A DNA stretch of 64,000 nucleotides from Desulfocarbo indianensis. Lineage in GTDB: Bacteria; Desulfobacterota; Desulfarculia; Desulfarculales; Desulfarculaceae. Under the pieces are notes generated by a model. That model had not been told where the DNA came from, searched no databases, and worked only from the letters and a program-made list of their open reading frames with translations. This document shows positions 35,174 to 44,706 of this stretch, piece by piece (the first letter of the stretch is position 1; each line of letters starts with the position of its first letter). The position numbers and the translations under genes are program-made. The stretch is taken from contig LBMP01000001.1 in assembly GCA_001184205.1 (NCBI GenBank), forward strand, positions 1,330,001 through 1,394,000, in the 5' to 3' direction.

Positions 35174-37228
35174 ATGCCCAACCGCTTGGCCCAGGAAAAG
35201 AGCCCCTATTTATTGCAGCACGCCCACAATCCGGTGGACTGGTTCCCCTGGGGCGAGGAGGCCTTTGCCAAGGCCAAGGCCGAGGAAAAGCCCGTGTTTC
35301 TTTCGGTGGGCTACGCCACCTGCCATTGGTGCCACGTCATGGCGCACGAGTGTTTCGAGGACCAGGAGGTGGCCGAGGCCTTGAACCGGGATTTCGTGAG
35401 CATCAAGGTGGACCGCGAGGAGCGGCCCGACTTGGACGGGGTGTACATGAACGTGTGCCAGGCGCTCACCGGCGCGGGCGGCTGGCCCTTGAGCGTGTTC
35501 CTGACCCCGGAGCAAAAGCCTTTTTTCGCGGGGACCTATTTCCCCAAGACCTCCCGTTTGGGCAGGCCGGGCTTCCTGGATCTCCTGGCCAACATCAGCC
35601 GCATGTGGAGCCAGGACCGCGGCCGGATTTTGAGCACCGGCGACAGGATCACCGAGGCGGTGCGGCCCCGGCCGGACAAGGAACGGGCGGAACTGGATAT
35701 GAGCGTCCTGGAAAAGGCCTATTGGCAACTGGCCGGGGCCTATGACCCCAAGTGGGGCGGCTTCGGCCGGGCCCCCAAGTTCCCCACGCCCCATCACCTC
35801 AATCTGCTCCTGCGCTGGCACGCGCGGCAGCCGGGCGGCAAGGCCCTGGAAATGGTGGAGGCCACGTTGAAAGCCATGCGCCGGGGGGGCATTTGGGACC
35901 ATCTGGGCCTGGGCTTTCACCGTTATTCGGTGGACGAGCGCTGGCTGGCCCCCCATTTCGAGAAAATGCTCTACGATCAGGCCCTCCTGGCCCATGCCTA
36001 TCTGGAAGCCCACCAGGTCACGGGCAACGAGCTCTACGCCCAGACCGCCCGCGATATTTTCGCCTACGCGCTGCGCGACCTGACCTCGCCGGAGGGCGCG
36101 TTTTATTCGGCCGAGGACGCGGACAGCGAGGGCGAGGAGGGCCTGTTCTACGTCTGGACGCCGCCGCAGGTGGCCGAAGTTCTGGAGGACCAGGACCTGG
36201 CCGACTTTTTCTGCGCCTATCACGACGTCGGCCAGCATGGCAATTTCGAGCACGGCCGCTCCATTATCTGGGAGAACCAATCCCTGGAGCCCTTGGCCCG
36301 GCATCACGGCCTGAGCCTGGAGCAGGCCTCCCAGCGCCTGGCCCAGGCGCGGGAAAAACTTTTCCAGGCGCGGGAGAAGCGGCCCCGGCCCCTGAGGGAC
36401 GACAAGGTGCTGGCCGCCTGGAACGGGCTCATGATAGCGGCCCTGGCCAAGGGGGCGGCGGTGCTGGGCCGGGATGAATACCGCGAGGCCGCGGCCCGGG
36501 CCGCCGAGTTCGTGCTGGCCAAACTGCGCGACCGTCAGGGGCGGCTCTTAAGGCGCTGGCGGCAGGGCCAGGCCCAGGGGCCCGGCTATTTGGATGACCA
36601 CGCCTTCATGATCTGGGGCCTGATCGAGCTGTACGAATCCGGCTTCGACCCGGCGCATCTGGCCGCGGCCCTGGAACTGGCGGATGCGGCCAATCGTTTC
36701 TTCTGGGACGATCTGCATCACGGCTATTTTTTTACCCCCCACCACGGCGAGAACCTGATCGTGCGGGAAAAGGACCTCTACGACGGGGCTCTGCCCTCGG
36801 GCAACTCCAGCATGGCCCTGAACCTCCTGCGCCTGGCCCGGCTCACCGGCGACCAGGCCTGGGAAAACCGGGCCCACAAGCTCATGGCCGCCATGAGCGC
36901 CCAGGTGGCGCAGCAGCCCATGGCCTACACCCAATTCCTCATGGCCCTGGATTTCGCCCTGGGCCCGGCCAGGGAGGTCGTGGTGGCGGGCGAGCCGGAA
37001 CACCCCATGGTCCAGGAGCTTCTGGGGGTGGCCAAGCGGCGTTTTTTGCCCAACCGGGCCCTGCTCTTAAAGCCCGGCGGCGCTCCGGGCCGGCGCCTGG
37101 CCCAACTGGCGCCCTTTACCGAAGACATGTCGCCGGGCGAAAGCGGCGCGGCGGCCTATGTTTGCCGCGATTTCGCCTGCCAGCGGCCGGTGGCAACCCC
37201 GGCCGATCTTATCGAGGCGCTGAAATGA
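35174..37228 (+). CDS. Thioredoxin domain-containing protein, YyaL/SSP411 (DUF255) family
   Basis: 684 residues from ATG 35174 (AAGGA 11 bases upstream; GTG 35165 is too close). The N-terminal DUF255 thioredoxin fold has [13 protein letters not shown] and [20 protein letters not shown] with the CxxC-like CHWCH. The remainder is an alpha/alpha barrel of the six-hairpin glycosidase type ([35 protein letters not shown]). Widespread but with no established reaction. It overlaps sfsA by 4 bases. Confidence 0.9.
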   Translation: MPNRLAQEKSPYLLQHAHNPVDWFPWGEEAFAKAKAEEKPVFLSVGYATCHWCHVMAHECFEDQEVAEALNRDFVSIKVDREERPDLDGVYMNVCQALTGAGGWPLSVFLTPEQKPFFAGTYFPKTSRLGRPGFLDLLANISRMWSQDRGRILSTGDRITEAVRPRPDKERAELDMSVLEKAYWQLAGAYDPKWGGFGRAPKFPTPHHLNLLLRWHARQPGGKALEMVEATLKAMRRGGIWDHLGLGFHRYSVDERWLAPHFEKMLYDQALLAHAYLEAHQVTGNELYAQTARDIFAYALRDLTSPEGAFYSAEDADSEGEEGLFYVWTPPQVAEVLEDQDLADFFCAYHDVGQHGNFEHGRSIIWENQSLEPLARHHGLSLEQASQRLAQAREKLFQAREKRPRPLRDDKVLAAWNGLMIAALAKGAAVLGRDEYREAAARAAEFVLAKLRDRQGRLLRRWRQGQAQGPGYLDDHAFMIWGLIELYESGFDPAHLAAALELADAANRFFWDDLHHGYFFTPHHGENLIVREKDLYDGALPSGNSSMALNLLRLARLTGDQAWENRAHKLMAAMSAQVAQQPMAYTQFLMALDFALGPAREVVVAGEPEHPMVQELLGVAKRRFLPNRALLLKPGGAPGRRLAQLAPFTEDMSPGESGAAAYVCRDFACQRPVATPADLIEALK

Positions 37229-38004
37229 GCCCCAGACGCCCCGCCCCCAAGGCAAGCGCCGCCGGCGGGCAAGCGCCGGCTCCTTCGGCCCTGCGCGAGG
37301 TGGCTTGGCGGTTCCCCCGGCCCCTGGTGCCGGGCCGCCTCATCCGCCGCTATAAAAGATTCCTGGCCGAGGTTGAGTTGGAAGGCGGCGAGCGGGTCAC
37401 GGCCCATTGCCCCAATTCCGGCTCCATGCTGGGCTGCCTGGAGGACCGCGCCCCGGTCTACCTGAGCCACCAGGACAAGCCGGGCCGCCGCACGGCGCAC
37501 ACCTGGGAGATGATCTACCTCAACCAGGGCTGGGTGGGCATCAACACCATGCTGCCCAACCGCTTGGCCCTGGAGGCCGCCCGCCTGCGGGCCCTGGATA
37601 TATTCGCTGATTGCCGGGAGCGGCGGGGCGAAGTGAAGGTCTCGGACCACAGCCGCATAGACCTTTGGGCGCGGGGGCCCGAGGGCGAAATCTTCGTGGA
37701 GGTGAAAAACGTCACCCTGGCCCAGGATGGGCTGGCCCGCTTCCCCGACGCCAAAACCACCAGGGGCGCCAAGCATTTGGAAGAACTGATGCGCTTAAAA
37801 AGCCAGGGCGCCGGCGCCGCCATGCTCTACATCGTGCAGCGCGGCGACGCCCAGGCCTTTGCCCCGGCCGCGGACATAGACCCGGCCTATGCCCGGCTCT
37901 TTCACCAGGCGCGCGCCGCCGGCGTGCTCATGCGGGTGGTGCAGGCCGCGGTGACGCCCCAGGCGGTGAGCCTATGGCGCGAGCTGCCCTTGGCCGAGGA
38001 CTAA
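37225..38004 (+). CDS. sfsA: SfsA family DNA/RNA nuclease (sugar fermentation stimulation protein homologue)
   Basis: 259 residues from ATG 37225 in an ATGA overlap. [64 protein letters not shown] and MLYIVQR are the SfsA blocks, including the PD-(D/E)xK-like core. An N-terminal extension of about 25 Ala/Pro-rich residues is unusual. Early work linked SfsA to maltose gene expression in E. coli; the fold suggests a nuclease. Confidence 0.9.
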   Translation: MSPRRPAPKASAAGGQAPAPSALREVAWRFPRPLVPGRLIRRYKRFLAEVELEGGERVTAHCPNSGSMLGCLEDRAPVYLSHQDKPGRRTAHTWEMIYLNQGWVGINTMLPNRLALEAARLRALDIFADCRERRGEVKVSDHSRIDLWARGPEGEIFVEVKNVTLAQDGLARFPDAKTTRGAKHLEELMRLKSQGAGAAMLYIVQRGDAQAFAPAADIDPAYARLFHQARAAGVLMRVVQAAVTPQAVSLWRELPLAED

Positions 38005-38025
38005 GCCCCTTGCCGAGCCGGAAAG

Positions 38026-38193
38026 CTAGGTCAAACGCTGGACCAAAACCGCGGTGCAAGCCGGCCGCGGCCAGCGCACCGGCACTTCCCGGCCCAGCAC
38101 GCACATCTCGCGGCCGGGATGGCGGCTGGGGTCCTCATAGTCCATGTGTCGGGGCGGCTGCTGAATTTGGGGGATTTGCTGCGTGGGTTCCAT
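38026..38193 (-). CDS. 55-residue small ORF upstream of the tmc operon
   Basis: An ATG at 38193 is preceded by a perfect GGAGG (38205-38201) at 7 bases. The product is soluble, starts MEPTQQIPQIQQPP, contains HMDYEDPSRHPGREMCVLGREV, and ends at TAG 38028-38026. It is Pro/Arg-rich with two cysteines and no recognised family. It lies antisense to no gene and is divergent from tmcC. The ideal ribosome site and position argue that it is real. Confidence 0.6.
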   Translation of the reverse strand: MEPTQQIPQIQQPPRHMDYEDPSRHPGREMCVLGREVPVRWPRPACTAVLVQRLT

Positions 38194-38300
38194 GATTCTG
38201 CCTCCGCTTGATAGTATTATCGGCAGTCAAGGCCCAGTTCATAAATCGGCATGAAAACTATTGGCAGACTGGTTATTCACCCCTTGTGATAGGGTTCGCC

Positions 38301-38317
38301 AATGGTGTACCATTTTT
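38301..38317. promoter_or_regulatory. Palindrome AATGG-TGTA-CCATT upstream of tmcC
   Basis: A 5+5 inverted repeat followed by a T-run in the AT-rich divergent region between the small ORF and tmcC, about 80 bases before tmcC. A very similar TGGTGTTACCATTT occurs upstream of korA at 50558-50571. A regulator binding site is plausible. Confidence 0.4.
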
Positions 38318-38393
38318 TAGCTAAGTATCATTATAGCCGACTCGACAGCAAAAGAGCCATCATAAGGTCATTTTTGCGGGGAGCTAGGCGCCG

Positions 38394-39071
38394 ATGCAGG
38401 GACTCTACGATTTTCTTACCGGCCCGGCCCTATGGCTGACCTTTATCATTTTCTTTGGCGGCCTGTTGGCGCGCGGCGCGTTCTATTGGGGCCTAAGTCT
38501 GGAAAGAGACAAGATTTTCTGGGATCATTTCGATCCGGTCTGGTCCTGGCGCTCCATATACCACTGGCTGCTGCCCTGGGGCGGCGTATCCTTCCGCCAA
38601 CAACCGGTCTTCGGGCTGGCGTTTTTTCTGTTTCATCTTTGCCTGCTGGGCATTCCCGTCTTTCTCGACGCGCACAATATCATGTGGGAGGAATATTTCG
38701 GCTGGAGCCTGCCCACCCTGCCCGACCCGGTGGCGGATTGGGGGGTGCTGGTTCTCTTGGCCTGCGTGGCGTTCCTTTTCGCGCGCCGGCTGGTAAAGCC
38801 GGAGGTGCGCATCCTCTCCACCCTGTGGGACTACGCCCTGCTCCTCCTCACCGCCGCGCCTTTCGTCACCGGATATCTGGCTTATCACCAATACGGAGAT
38901 TACCTGACTTGGCTGGTGCTGCACATTCTGTGCAGCGAGGTTCTCATGATCATCGTGCCCTTCAGCAAGCTGGGTCATTTGATGCTCTTTTTCTTCACCC
39001 GGGCCTTCATCGGCTCGGACATGGGCGCGCGCCGCGATCAATACGGCCGCTTGGGCGCGCGCACTTGGTAG
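38394..39071 (+). CDS. tmcC: Transmembrane complex cytochrome b subunit (TmcC/HmcE, NarI-like)
   Basis: 225 residues with five to six membrane helices, the length of HmcE/TmcC. Histidines in IYHWLLPWGG, FFLFHLCLLG, LVLHILCSEV and PFSKLGH suit haem b ligands of the NarI-like fold. It anchors the HdrD-like protein encoded next and would exchange electrons with the menaquinone pool. First gene of a three-gene operon. Confidence 0.8.
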   Translation: MQGLYDFLTGPALWLTFIIFFGGLLARGAFYWGLSLERDKIFWDHFDPVWSWRSIYHWLLPWGGVSFRQQPVFGLAFFLFHLCLLGIPVFLDAHNIMWEEYFGWSLPTLPDPVADWGVLVLLACVAFLFARRLVKPEVRILSTLWDYALLLLTAAPFVTGYLAYHQYGDYLTWLVLHILCSEVLMIIVPFSKLGHLMLFFFTRAFIGSDMGARRDQYGRLGARTW

Positions 39072-39130
39072 GGAGGCTTGCCGGCCCGTAAAAGAGGGGG
39101 ACGTACCGCTTTTCCCAGAGAGGGCGAAAG

Positions 39131-40513
39131 ATGACTGAGCCAGCCGAGGAAATCCAGGCCCAGGAAACCCCGGAGCAAGACGACCGCCCGGTGGATTTAA
39201 AAAAAATCCAGAGCATTCTAAGCTCCAACAGCGGGGCCCGCATGCGGAGCTGGCTGGATATCTGCGCCCGTTGCGGCCTCTGCGCGGACAGCTGTTTTTT
39301 CTACCTGGCCAACGACAAGGACCCCAAGCTGAGCCCCGCCTACAAGGTCAAGAGCACCGTGGGCGAAATGTACAAGCGTAAAGGCCGGGTGGACCGCAAG
39401 TTCCTGCGGGAGGCCTACGAGGTGCTGTGGGGGCAATGCACCATGTGCCGCCGCTGTTCCATGTTCTGTCCCTTCGGCATAGACATGGCCGCCATGATCG
39501 GGGTGGGGCGGGCGGTGTGCACCTCCCAGGGAATCCTGCCCGCCGGCCTGGCCAAGGCGGTGGAAAACATCCGCGAGACCGGCAACCAGATGGCGGTGAG
39601 CCAGGAGGACTGGCTGGAGACCTGCGAATGGATGGCCGAGGAATACGGCGAGGAGATCGCGGGCCTCACCATCCCGGTGGATAAAAAGGGCGTCAAGTAC
39701 ATGTTCACCGTGAACCCCCGGGAGCCCGCCTTCTATCCCCAGGACGTGGGCATGATGGCCCAGATTCTCCACGTGGCCGAGGAAAGCTGGACCGTGCCCA
39801 GCACCGGCTGGGACAGCACCAACCTGGCCATGTTCGCCGCCAACAAGGAGATGGCCGCCTACCCGGTCAAGCTCATGTACGACAAGGCCCTGGAACTGGG
39901 CGTGGAGCAAATTCTGGTCACCGAATGCGGCCACGCCTACCGCTCCGCCGCCTTCGAGGGCCCCTATTTCCTGGGCCTGCCCGGCGGCAAGCCGCCGCTG
40001 CCGGTCAAGCACTCGGTGCAGCTTTTCTGGGAATACATAGTGCGCGACGGCCGCATCAAGATAGACCCGGAAAAGAAGGTGACGGTGCCGGTAACCGTGC
40101 AGGACCCCTGCAACCAATCGCGCAGCGCCGGGCTCTCCCAAATGCTGCGCGAGCTCAGCCAGGCGCTGTGCGCGGATTTCCGCGACATGAATCCCAACCG
40201 GGAATTCAATCACTGTTGCGGGGGCGGCGGCGGCTTCATCCCCATGGGCGCCGAGTTCAAGAAGCGGCGCATGATCTCGGGCAAGATCAAGGCCGAGCAG
40301 ATCAAGGCCACCGGCGCGAAGATCATCATCGTGCCCTGTCACAATTGCTTTGACCAGATCACCGACCTCAACAAGGAATACGAGCTGGGTCTCAAGGTGG
40401 TCTCCTTCAAGGAACTCATCTGCGAGAGCATGATCATCCCCGAAAAATTCATCCCCAAGGAGGAAGACGAGGAGCCCGCGAGCCAGCCGGGCGATGACGG
40501 CGGGGAGGAGTGA
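39131..40513 (+). CDS. tmcB: HdrD-like Fe-S subunit of the transmembrane complex (TmcB/HmcF)
   Basis: 460 residues. Two 4Fe-4S clusters are visible, CARCGLCADSC (Cys45, 48, 51, 55) and CTMCRRCSMFC (Cys103, 106, 109, 113). Two CCG domains follow, with HCCGGGGGF and VPCHNCFDQ near the C-terminus, as in heterodisulfide reductase HdrD and DsrK. It is the cytoplasmic catalytic or electron-relay subunit. The thiol or other partner in the cytoplasm is unknown. The tail is strongly acidic (KEEDEEPASQPGDDGGEE). Confidence 0.85.
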   Translation: MTEPAEEIQAQETPEQDDRPVDLKKIQSILSSNSGARMRSWLDICARCGLCADSCFFYLANDKDPKLSPAYKVKSTVGEMYKRKGRVDRKFLREAYEVLWGQCTMCRRCSMFCPFGIDMAAMIGVGRAVCTSQGILPAGLAKAVENIRETGNQMAVSQEDWLETCEWMAEEYGEEIAGLTIPVDKKGVKYMFTVNPREPAFYPQDVGMMAQILHVAEESWTVPSTGWDSTNLAMFAANKEMAAYPVKLMYDKALELGVEQILVTECGHAYRSAAFEGPYFLGLPGGKPPLPVKHSVQLFWEYIVRDGRIKIDPEKKVTVPVTVQDPCNQSRSAGLSQMLRELSQALCADFRDMNPNREFNHCCGGGGGFIPMGAEFKKRRMISGKIKAEQIKATGAKIIIVPCHNCFDQITDLNKEYELGLKVVSFKELICESMIIPEKFIPKEEDEEPASQPGDDGGEE

Positions 40514-40515
40514 AC

Positions 40516-40956
40516 ATGAAGCGCGGCAAGCCGGTTCTGCTCTTGGTTCTCACGGCGGCCCTGTCCGCCGCGCCCCTGGCCTGGTGCCAGGACGCGGTGA
40601 TGACCATCAACAGCGAATCCCTGGGAAAGCACGAGAGGCCCCTGGTGCGCTTCACCCACGAGAAGCACGCCGAGGTGGTGGAGTGCGTCACCTGTCATCA
40701 TGATTTCGACCAGTACTACAACAACACCGGCCCCCAGGAGGTCAAGTGCTCCGAATGCCATGTGGCCTCCCCCGCTTCCGGCGACAACCCGGTGCCGCTC
40801 AGATTGGCCATGCACACCAACTGCAAGACCTGCCACCGGGGGATGATGGCCAAGGGCCACAAAAGCGGCCCGGTGACCTGCGGGGCCTGCCACGTGCGCG
40901 GCGCCGGGGCCCAGGAACCTCCCGCACCCCAGGCCGCCGAGGGCAAAAAGCCGTAG
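40516..40956 (+). CDS. tmcA: Tetrahaem cytochrome c3 family protein (TmcA-like)
   Basis: 146 residues from ATG 40516 with GGGGAGG 7 bases upstream. A signal peptide (LLLVLTAALSAAPLAWC) exports it to the periplasm. Four CxxCH haem sites are present: CVTCH (57-61), CSECH (78-82), CKTCH (103-107) and CGACH (122-126), with distal histidines in RFTHEKHAEVVEC and CHHDF, the class III cytochrome c3 pattern. It would accept electrons from hydrogenases or the c3 network and pass them to the membrane subunits. In described Tmc loci tmcA comes first; here it is last. Confidence 0.85.
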   Translation: MKRGKPVLLLVLTAALSAAPLAWCQDAVMTINSESLGKHERPLVRFTHEKHAEVVECVTCHHDFDQYYNNTGPQEVKCSECHVASPASGDNPVPLRLAMHTNCKTCHRGMMAKGHKSGPVTCGACHVRGAGAQEPPAPQAAEGKKP

Positions 40957-40980
40957 AGGCCTTTATGACGCGTCCGGCGT

Positions 40981-41014
40981 AACCGCCGTCGCCGCGCAAG
41001 CGGCCGGCGGTTTT
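40981..41014 (+). terminator. Intrinsic terminator of the tmc operon
   Basis: AACCGCCG (40981-40988) pairs with CGGCGGTT (41005-41012), and GCCGC (40991-40995) with GCGGC (41000-41004) around a GCAA tetraloop, followed by TTTT. Confidence 0.85.
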
Positions 41015-41047
41015 CCCTTGCCGGCGGAGAGCAGGCCGCGGGGCGCG

Positions 41048-42016
41048 CTATAAATCGCGGCCCTTGCCGGAATCGCTGATCTCGATAAGCTCCAGGGGAT
41101 AGGGATTGAAATAGACCTGACCGGCCAGGTAGTCCCGCCCCCAGCGGGCAATCCAGACCCCCAGCACGGCCAACAGCGCGCTCAGCGGGGCCTTGCCCGC
41201 CCGGTAGCGCTCCAGCAAATCCAGGAAATGGGCCTTCTCCCGGCGGTTCAATTCATTCTTGAAATAGCCCATGGCGTGCATCAGGGCGTTGATATGGGAG
41301 GTGAGGGCCGCGTTGCGGGCCAGGGCGCGCTGGAGCCCGGCTTGGTAGGCGGCCAGCACCTGCGCCGGGGCCAGCTTGTCCGGGTTGGCCACCAGGCGGC
41401 CCAAGCGGCGCATGGCCTGCTGGCTGTAGGCCATGAGGAGCAGTTTGTGGTCGGCGTGAAAGGCGATCAGGCCCCGCATGGTTCCGGCGGCCTTGACCGC
41501 CCGGAAGCGGGCCAGGCAGAAGAGCTTGGTGAGGAAATGCTCCCGTATGGCGAAGTTGCGCACGCGGCCTTCGTGCTCCAGGGCGGCCTCGGGAAACCCG
41601 GCCGCCACCGCCTGGCCGAACATGCCCCGTCCCCGGTGGGAGGCCGCGCCCTTGGCAAGGCCGGCGTAAATTTTCACGTCCACCGGCCCGCAGGAGGGGG
41701 AGCGCCCCTTCAGCAGGAAGCCGTCCACCTCTGGCAGGCTATCCAGGAAAGCGGCGCAAAAGGCGCGCATCTCGCCGGTGCAATCGCGGCCCGTGTCCCA
41801 TTGCAGCAGATGGGGGCCGTCAGGAAAGTCAACCAGGCGCAGCGGCTTGCGCGGCGCGCCCAGGCCGATCTCCATTTCCGGGCACACCGGCAGAAAATCC
41901 GCCAGGCGCTTCAGCCTGGCCACGAACTCATCGTTGATGATATCGCCGTTCCAGCGGCAGGCCTCGAACCCCAGGCATTTGCTCACCACCAGCTTGGGGC
42001 GGGGAAACTCAGTCAT
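41048..42016 (-). CDS. DUF523 and DUF1722 domain protein (YbbK/YbgA fusion)
   Basis: 322 residues. The N-terminal DUF523 has VVSKCLGFEACRWNG, PVCPEMEIGLG and LLKGRSPSCGPVDVKIY, with conserved cysteines. The C-terminal DUF1722 (YbgA) has FLTKLFCLARFRA, LIAFHADHKLLLMAYS and HAMGYFKNELNRREKAHFLDLLERYR. This fusion is widespread and often sits beside photolyase, as here (divergent). DUF523 has been linked to tRNA thio-modification removal in some bacteria; for the fusion the role is unproven. Confidence 0.9.
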   Translation of the reverse strand: MTEFPRPKLVVSKCLGFEACRWNGDIINDEFVARLKRLADFLPVCPEMEIGLGAPRKPLRLVDFPDGPHLLQWDTGRDCTGEMRAFCAAFLDSLPEVDGFLLKGRSPSCGPVDVKIYAGLAKGAASHRGRGMFGQAVAAGFPEAALEHEGRVRNFAIREHFLTKLFCLARFRAVKAAGTMRGLIAFHADHKLLLMAYSQQAMRRLGRLVANPDKLAPAQVLAAYQAGLQRALARNAALTSHINALMHAMGYFKNELNRREKAHFLDLLERYRAGKAPLSALLAVLGVWIARWGRDYLAGQVYFNPYPLELIEISDSGKGRDL

Positions 42017-42147
42017 GCGTGACCTCCCTGGCCTTGTCCGGCCCTGCTAATAAAAGTGTGGGGGGCCGCGGCCGGCTTTGTCAATGCGCCTTGCCCGCGG
42101 CCCCGGCCAGGCCTTATCCTGAAAAGGCAAGCCCCGGGAGAATCTCG

Positions 42148-43614
42148 ATGTTCGCCCCCGCCACGCGTGTGTCGCCCCTGAATCAGGCTCCCCTGAACCC
42201 GGAGGGAGCCTGCGTGGTCTATTGGATGACCGCCGCCCGGCGCACGGCTTTCAATTTCGGCCTGGAGCACGCCGCGGCCTGGGCCAGGAAACTGGGCAAG
42301 GGCCTGGTGGTGCTGGAAGCCTTGCGCCTGGATTATCCCCACGCTTCGCCCCGGCTGCACGCCTTCATCTGCCAGGGCATGGCGGACAACGCCCGCGCCC
42401 TGGGCGGGCGGCCGCTGCTGTATCACCCCTACCTGGAGCCCCAGGCCGGCGCGGGCAAGGGGCTTTTGCGGGCCTGGGCCGCAAGGGCCTGCCTGGTGGT
42501 CTGCGACTGGTATCCCTGCTTTTTCCTGCCGCGCATGCTGGCCGCCGCCGGGCGCAGCCTGACGGTGCGCCTGGAGGCGGTGGATTCCTGCGGCCTGCTT
42601 CCCCTGGCCGCCGCGCCCAAGGTTTTCAGCCGCGCCTTTGACTTCCGCCGCTGGCTGCAGAAAAACCTGCCCGGCCACCTGGCCGAGGCGCCGCTGGCCG
42701 ACCCCCTGGCCGGGGACCTGCCCGCTCCCCCGGCCCTGCCCAGGGAGATGGCCCGGCGCTGGCCCGCCGCCACGGAGCGGGATCTGGCTTCCGGCGCGGC
42801 CTGGGCCAAGCTCCCTTTGCCGGCCGGCCCGCCTGCGGCGCGCGGCAGGCGGGGAGGCCCTCGGGCCGCCCTGGCCGCCTGGCGCGACTTTCTGCAAGGC
42901 GGGCTGGCCGAATATGCGGAAAGGCGCAACCAGCCCCGGCCGGGGGCCACCAGCGGGCTATCGCCCTATCTGCATTTCGGCCATATATCGGCCCATCAGG
43001 TGTTTCAGGAGTTGGCGGCCCAGGAGGCCTGGGCGCCCAGCGCCCTGGGCCCGGAAAGCAAGGGCCAGCGGGAGGGCTGGTGGGGAATGAGCGCCTCGGC
43101 CGAGGCGTTCCTGGATCAGCTCGTGACTTGGCGCGAATTGGGCTATAACTATTGCCAGGGCCGCCCTGATTACGACCGCTATGAATCCCTGCCCGCTTGG
43201 GCCAGGTCCACCCTGGAGGCTCACGCCAACGACCGCCGGCCCTATGTCTATGGGCCGGAGCAATTGGAGCGGGCGGCAAGCCACGATGAGATTTGGAACG
43301 CGGCCCAGCGGCAATTAAGAGAAGAAGGCGTCATGGCGGGCTATCTGCGGATGCTGTGGGGCAAGAAGATACTGGAATGGTCGCCTACTCCGCAACGAGC
43401 CGTGGAAACCATGATACGCCTCAACGATCGCTACGCCCTGGACGGCCGGGACCCCAATTCCTATGCCGGCATATTCTGGTGTCTGGGGCGTTATGACCGC
43501 GCCTTTGGGCCGGAACGGCCGGTTTTCGGCAAGGTGCGCTACATGAGTTCCGCGAGCACCCGGCGCAAACTGCGCCTGGCCGAATACCTGGCGCGTTTCG
43601 CGGCCGGGGCCTGA
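42148..43614 (+). CDS. phr: Class II deoxyribodipyrimidine photolyase
   Basis: 488 residues from ATG 42148 with CGGGAG 7 bases upstream. Blocks CVVYWMTAARRTAFNFGLEHA, RPGATSGLSPYLHFGHIS, FLDQLVTWRELGYNYC, YDRYESLPAWARSTLEAH, MLWGKKILEWS and DGRDPNSYAGIFWCLGRYDRA are class II features with the FAD pocket and the Trp-rich segment. It repairs cyclobutane pyrimidine dimers using light. Presence in a likely anaerobe suggests exposure to light in surface sediment or water, by inference. Confidence 0.93.
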   Translation: MFAPATRVSPLNQAPLNPEGACVVYWMTAARRTAFNFGLEHAAAWARKLGKGLVVLEALRLDYPHASPRLHAFICQGMADNARALGGRPLLYHPYLEPQAGAGKGLLRAWAARACLVVCDWYPCFFLPRMLAAAGRSLTVRLEAVDSCGLLPLAAAPKVFSRAFDFRRWLQKNLPGHLAEAPLADPLAGDLPAPPALPREMARRWPAATERDLASGAAWAKLPLPAGPPAARGRRGGPRAALAAWRDFLQGGLAEYAERRNQPRPGATSGLSPYLHFGHISAHQVFQELAAQEAWAPSALGPESKGQREGWWGMSASAEAFLDQLVTWRELGYNYCQGRPDYDRYESLPAWARSTLEAHANDRRPYVYGPEQLERAASHDEIWNAAQRQLREEGVMAGYLRMLWGKKILEWSPTPQRAVETMIRLNDRYALDGRDPNSYAGIFWCLGRYDRAFGPERPVFGKVRYMSSASTRRKLRLAEYLARFAAGA

Positions 43615-43665
43615 CGCTGGCTCTGGCGCGTGAATGCCGCGTAATTTACGGGAGAGAGCAAGGCC

Positions 43666-44706
43666 ATGGAGCCCTTGAGCGGCGCTGAGCTGCCTTTGAT
43701 AACGCCGGGGCTGATCGGCATCGGCGGCAGGATCAAGGAAGACCCCTCCCATTTCGTGGTGGAGGAACTGCCCCTGTACGAGCCCCAGGGCCAGGGCCCT
43801 CATCTGTACCTGAGAATCGAGCGCCAGGGCATGACCACCAGGGACCTGGTGCAGGCCCTGGCCAGGGAATTCGGGCTGGACGCCAACGAGATCGGCTATG
43901 CCGGGCTGAAGGACAAGGAGGCCCGCTGCATCCAAACCTTCAGCCTGCCCTCGGCCAGCCTGGCCGAGGAGGAGGCCGCCCGCCGGGTGGAGGAATCCCT
44001 GGGGCTCGCCGTGCACCTGGCCAAGCGCCACCAGAACAAGCTCAAACGGGGCCATTTGCTGGGCAACCGCTTCCGGGTGCTGGTGAGCGGGGTGGGCCCG
44101 GAGGCGCTGCCCTGCGCGCGCGCCGTGGCCCAGGAGCTCAACCAGCGCGGCCTGCCCAATTATTTCGGGGCCCAGCGTTTCGGCCTGGCCGGCGACAACG
44201 CCGAAGCCGGGCGGCGGGCGCTGAAGAGCAAGGGGCCCCGCCCCAAATGGCTGCGCGCCCTGTTGCTGAGCGCCTTTCAGTCGGATCTGTTCAACCGCTG
44301 GCTGGCCCAGCGCATAGGGGAGGGCGACTTCGAGCGCTTGCTGAAGGGCGATATCGCCAAGAAGACCGACACCGGGGGGCTTTTCGAGGTGGAAGACCCC
44401 GCCAGGGAACAGGAGCGCCTGCAACAGGGGGCCATCTCCTACACCGGCCCCATCTACGGCCACAAGATGCGGTATGCGCAAGATGAGGCGGGAGAGCGGG
44501 AAAAAGAGCTTCTGGCCGCCGAGGGGGTGAGCCAGGAGGAGCTGAAGCGGGCGGGGCTCAAGGGCTCCCGCCGCCTGGCCAGGTTGTTGCCAGGAACCAT
44601 AGAAATAACGGCGTCCCCTCAGAACGAGGCGCCGGGCTTGTGGTTTTCCTTTGCCCTACCCAAGGGCTCCTATGCCACGACCCTGCTGCGGGAGTTCATC
44701 AAATAG
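43666..44706 (+). CDS. truD: tRNA pseudouridine(13) synthase TruD
   Basis: 346 residues. FVVEELPLYEPQGQGPHLYLRIER opens the protein and AGLKDKEARCIQTFSL carries the catalytic Asp83. NYFGAQRFGLAGDN, LLSAFQSDLFNRWLAQR and GPIYGHKMRYAQDEAGERE follow. It isomerises U13 of tRNA. Its last 51 bases overlap the end of trmB on the opposite strand. Confidence 0.94.
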   Translation: MEPLSGAELPLITPGLIGIGGRIKEDPSHFVVEELPLYEPQGQGPHLYLRIERQGMTTRDLVQALAREFGLDANEIGYAGLKDKEARCIQTFSLPSASLAEEEAARRVEESLGLAVHLAKRHQNKLKRGHLLGNRFRVLVSGVGPEALPCARAVAQELNQRGLPNYFGAQRFGLAGDNAEAGRRALKSKGPRPKWLRALLLSAFQSDLFNRWLAQRIGEGDFERLLKGDIAKKTDTGGLFEVEDPAREQERLQQGAISYTGPIYGHKMRYAQDEAGEREKELLAAEGVSQEELKRAGLKGSRRLARLLPGTIEITASPQNEAPGLWFSFALPKGSYATTLLREFIK

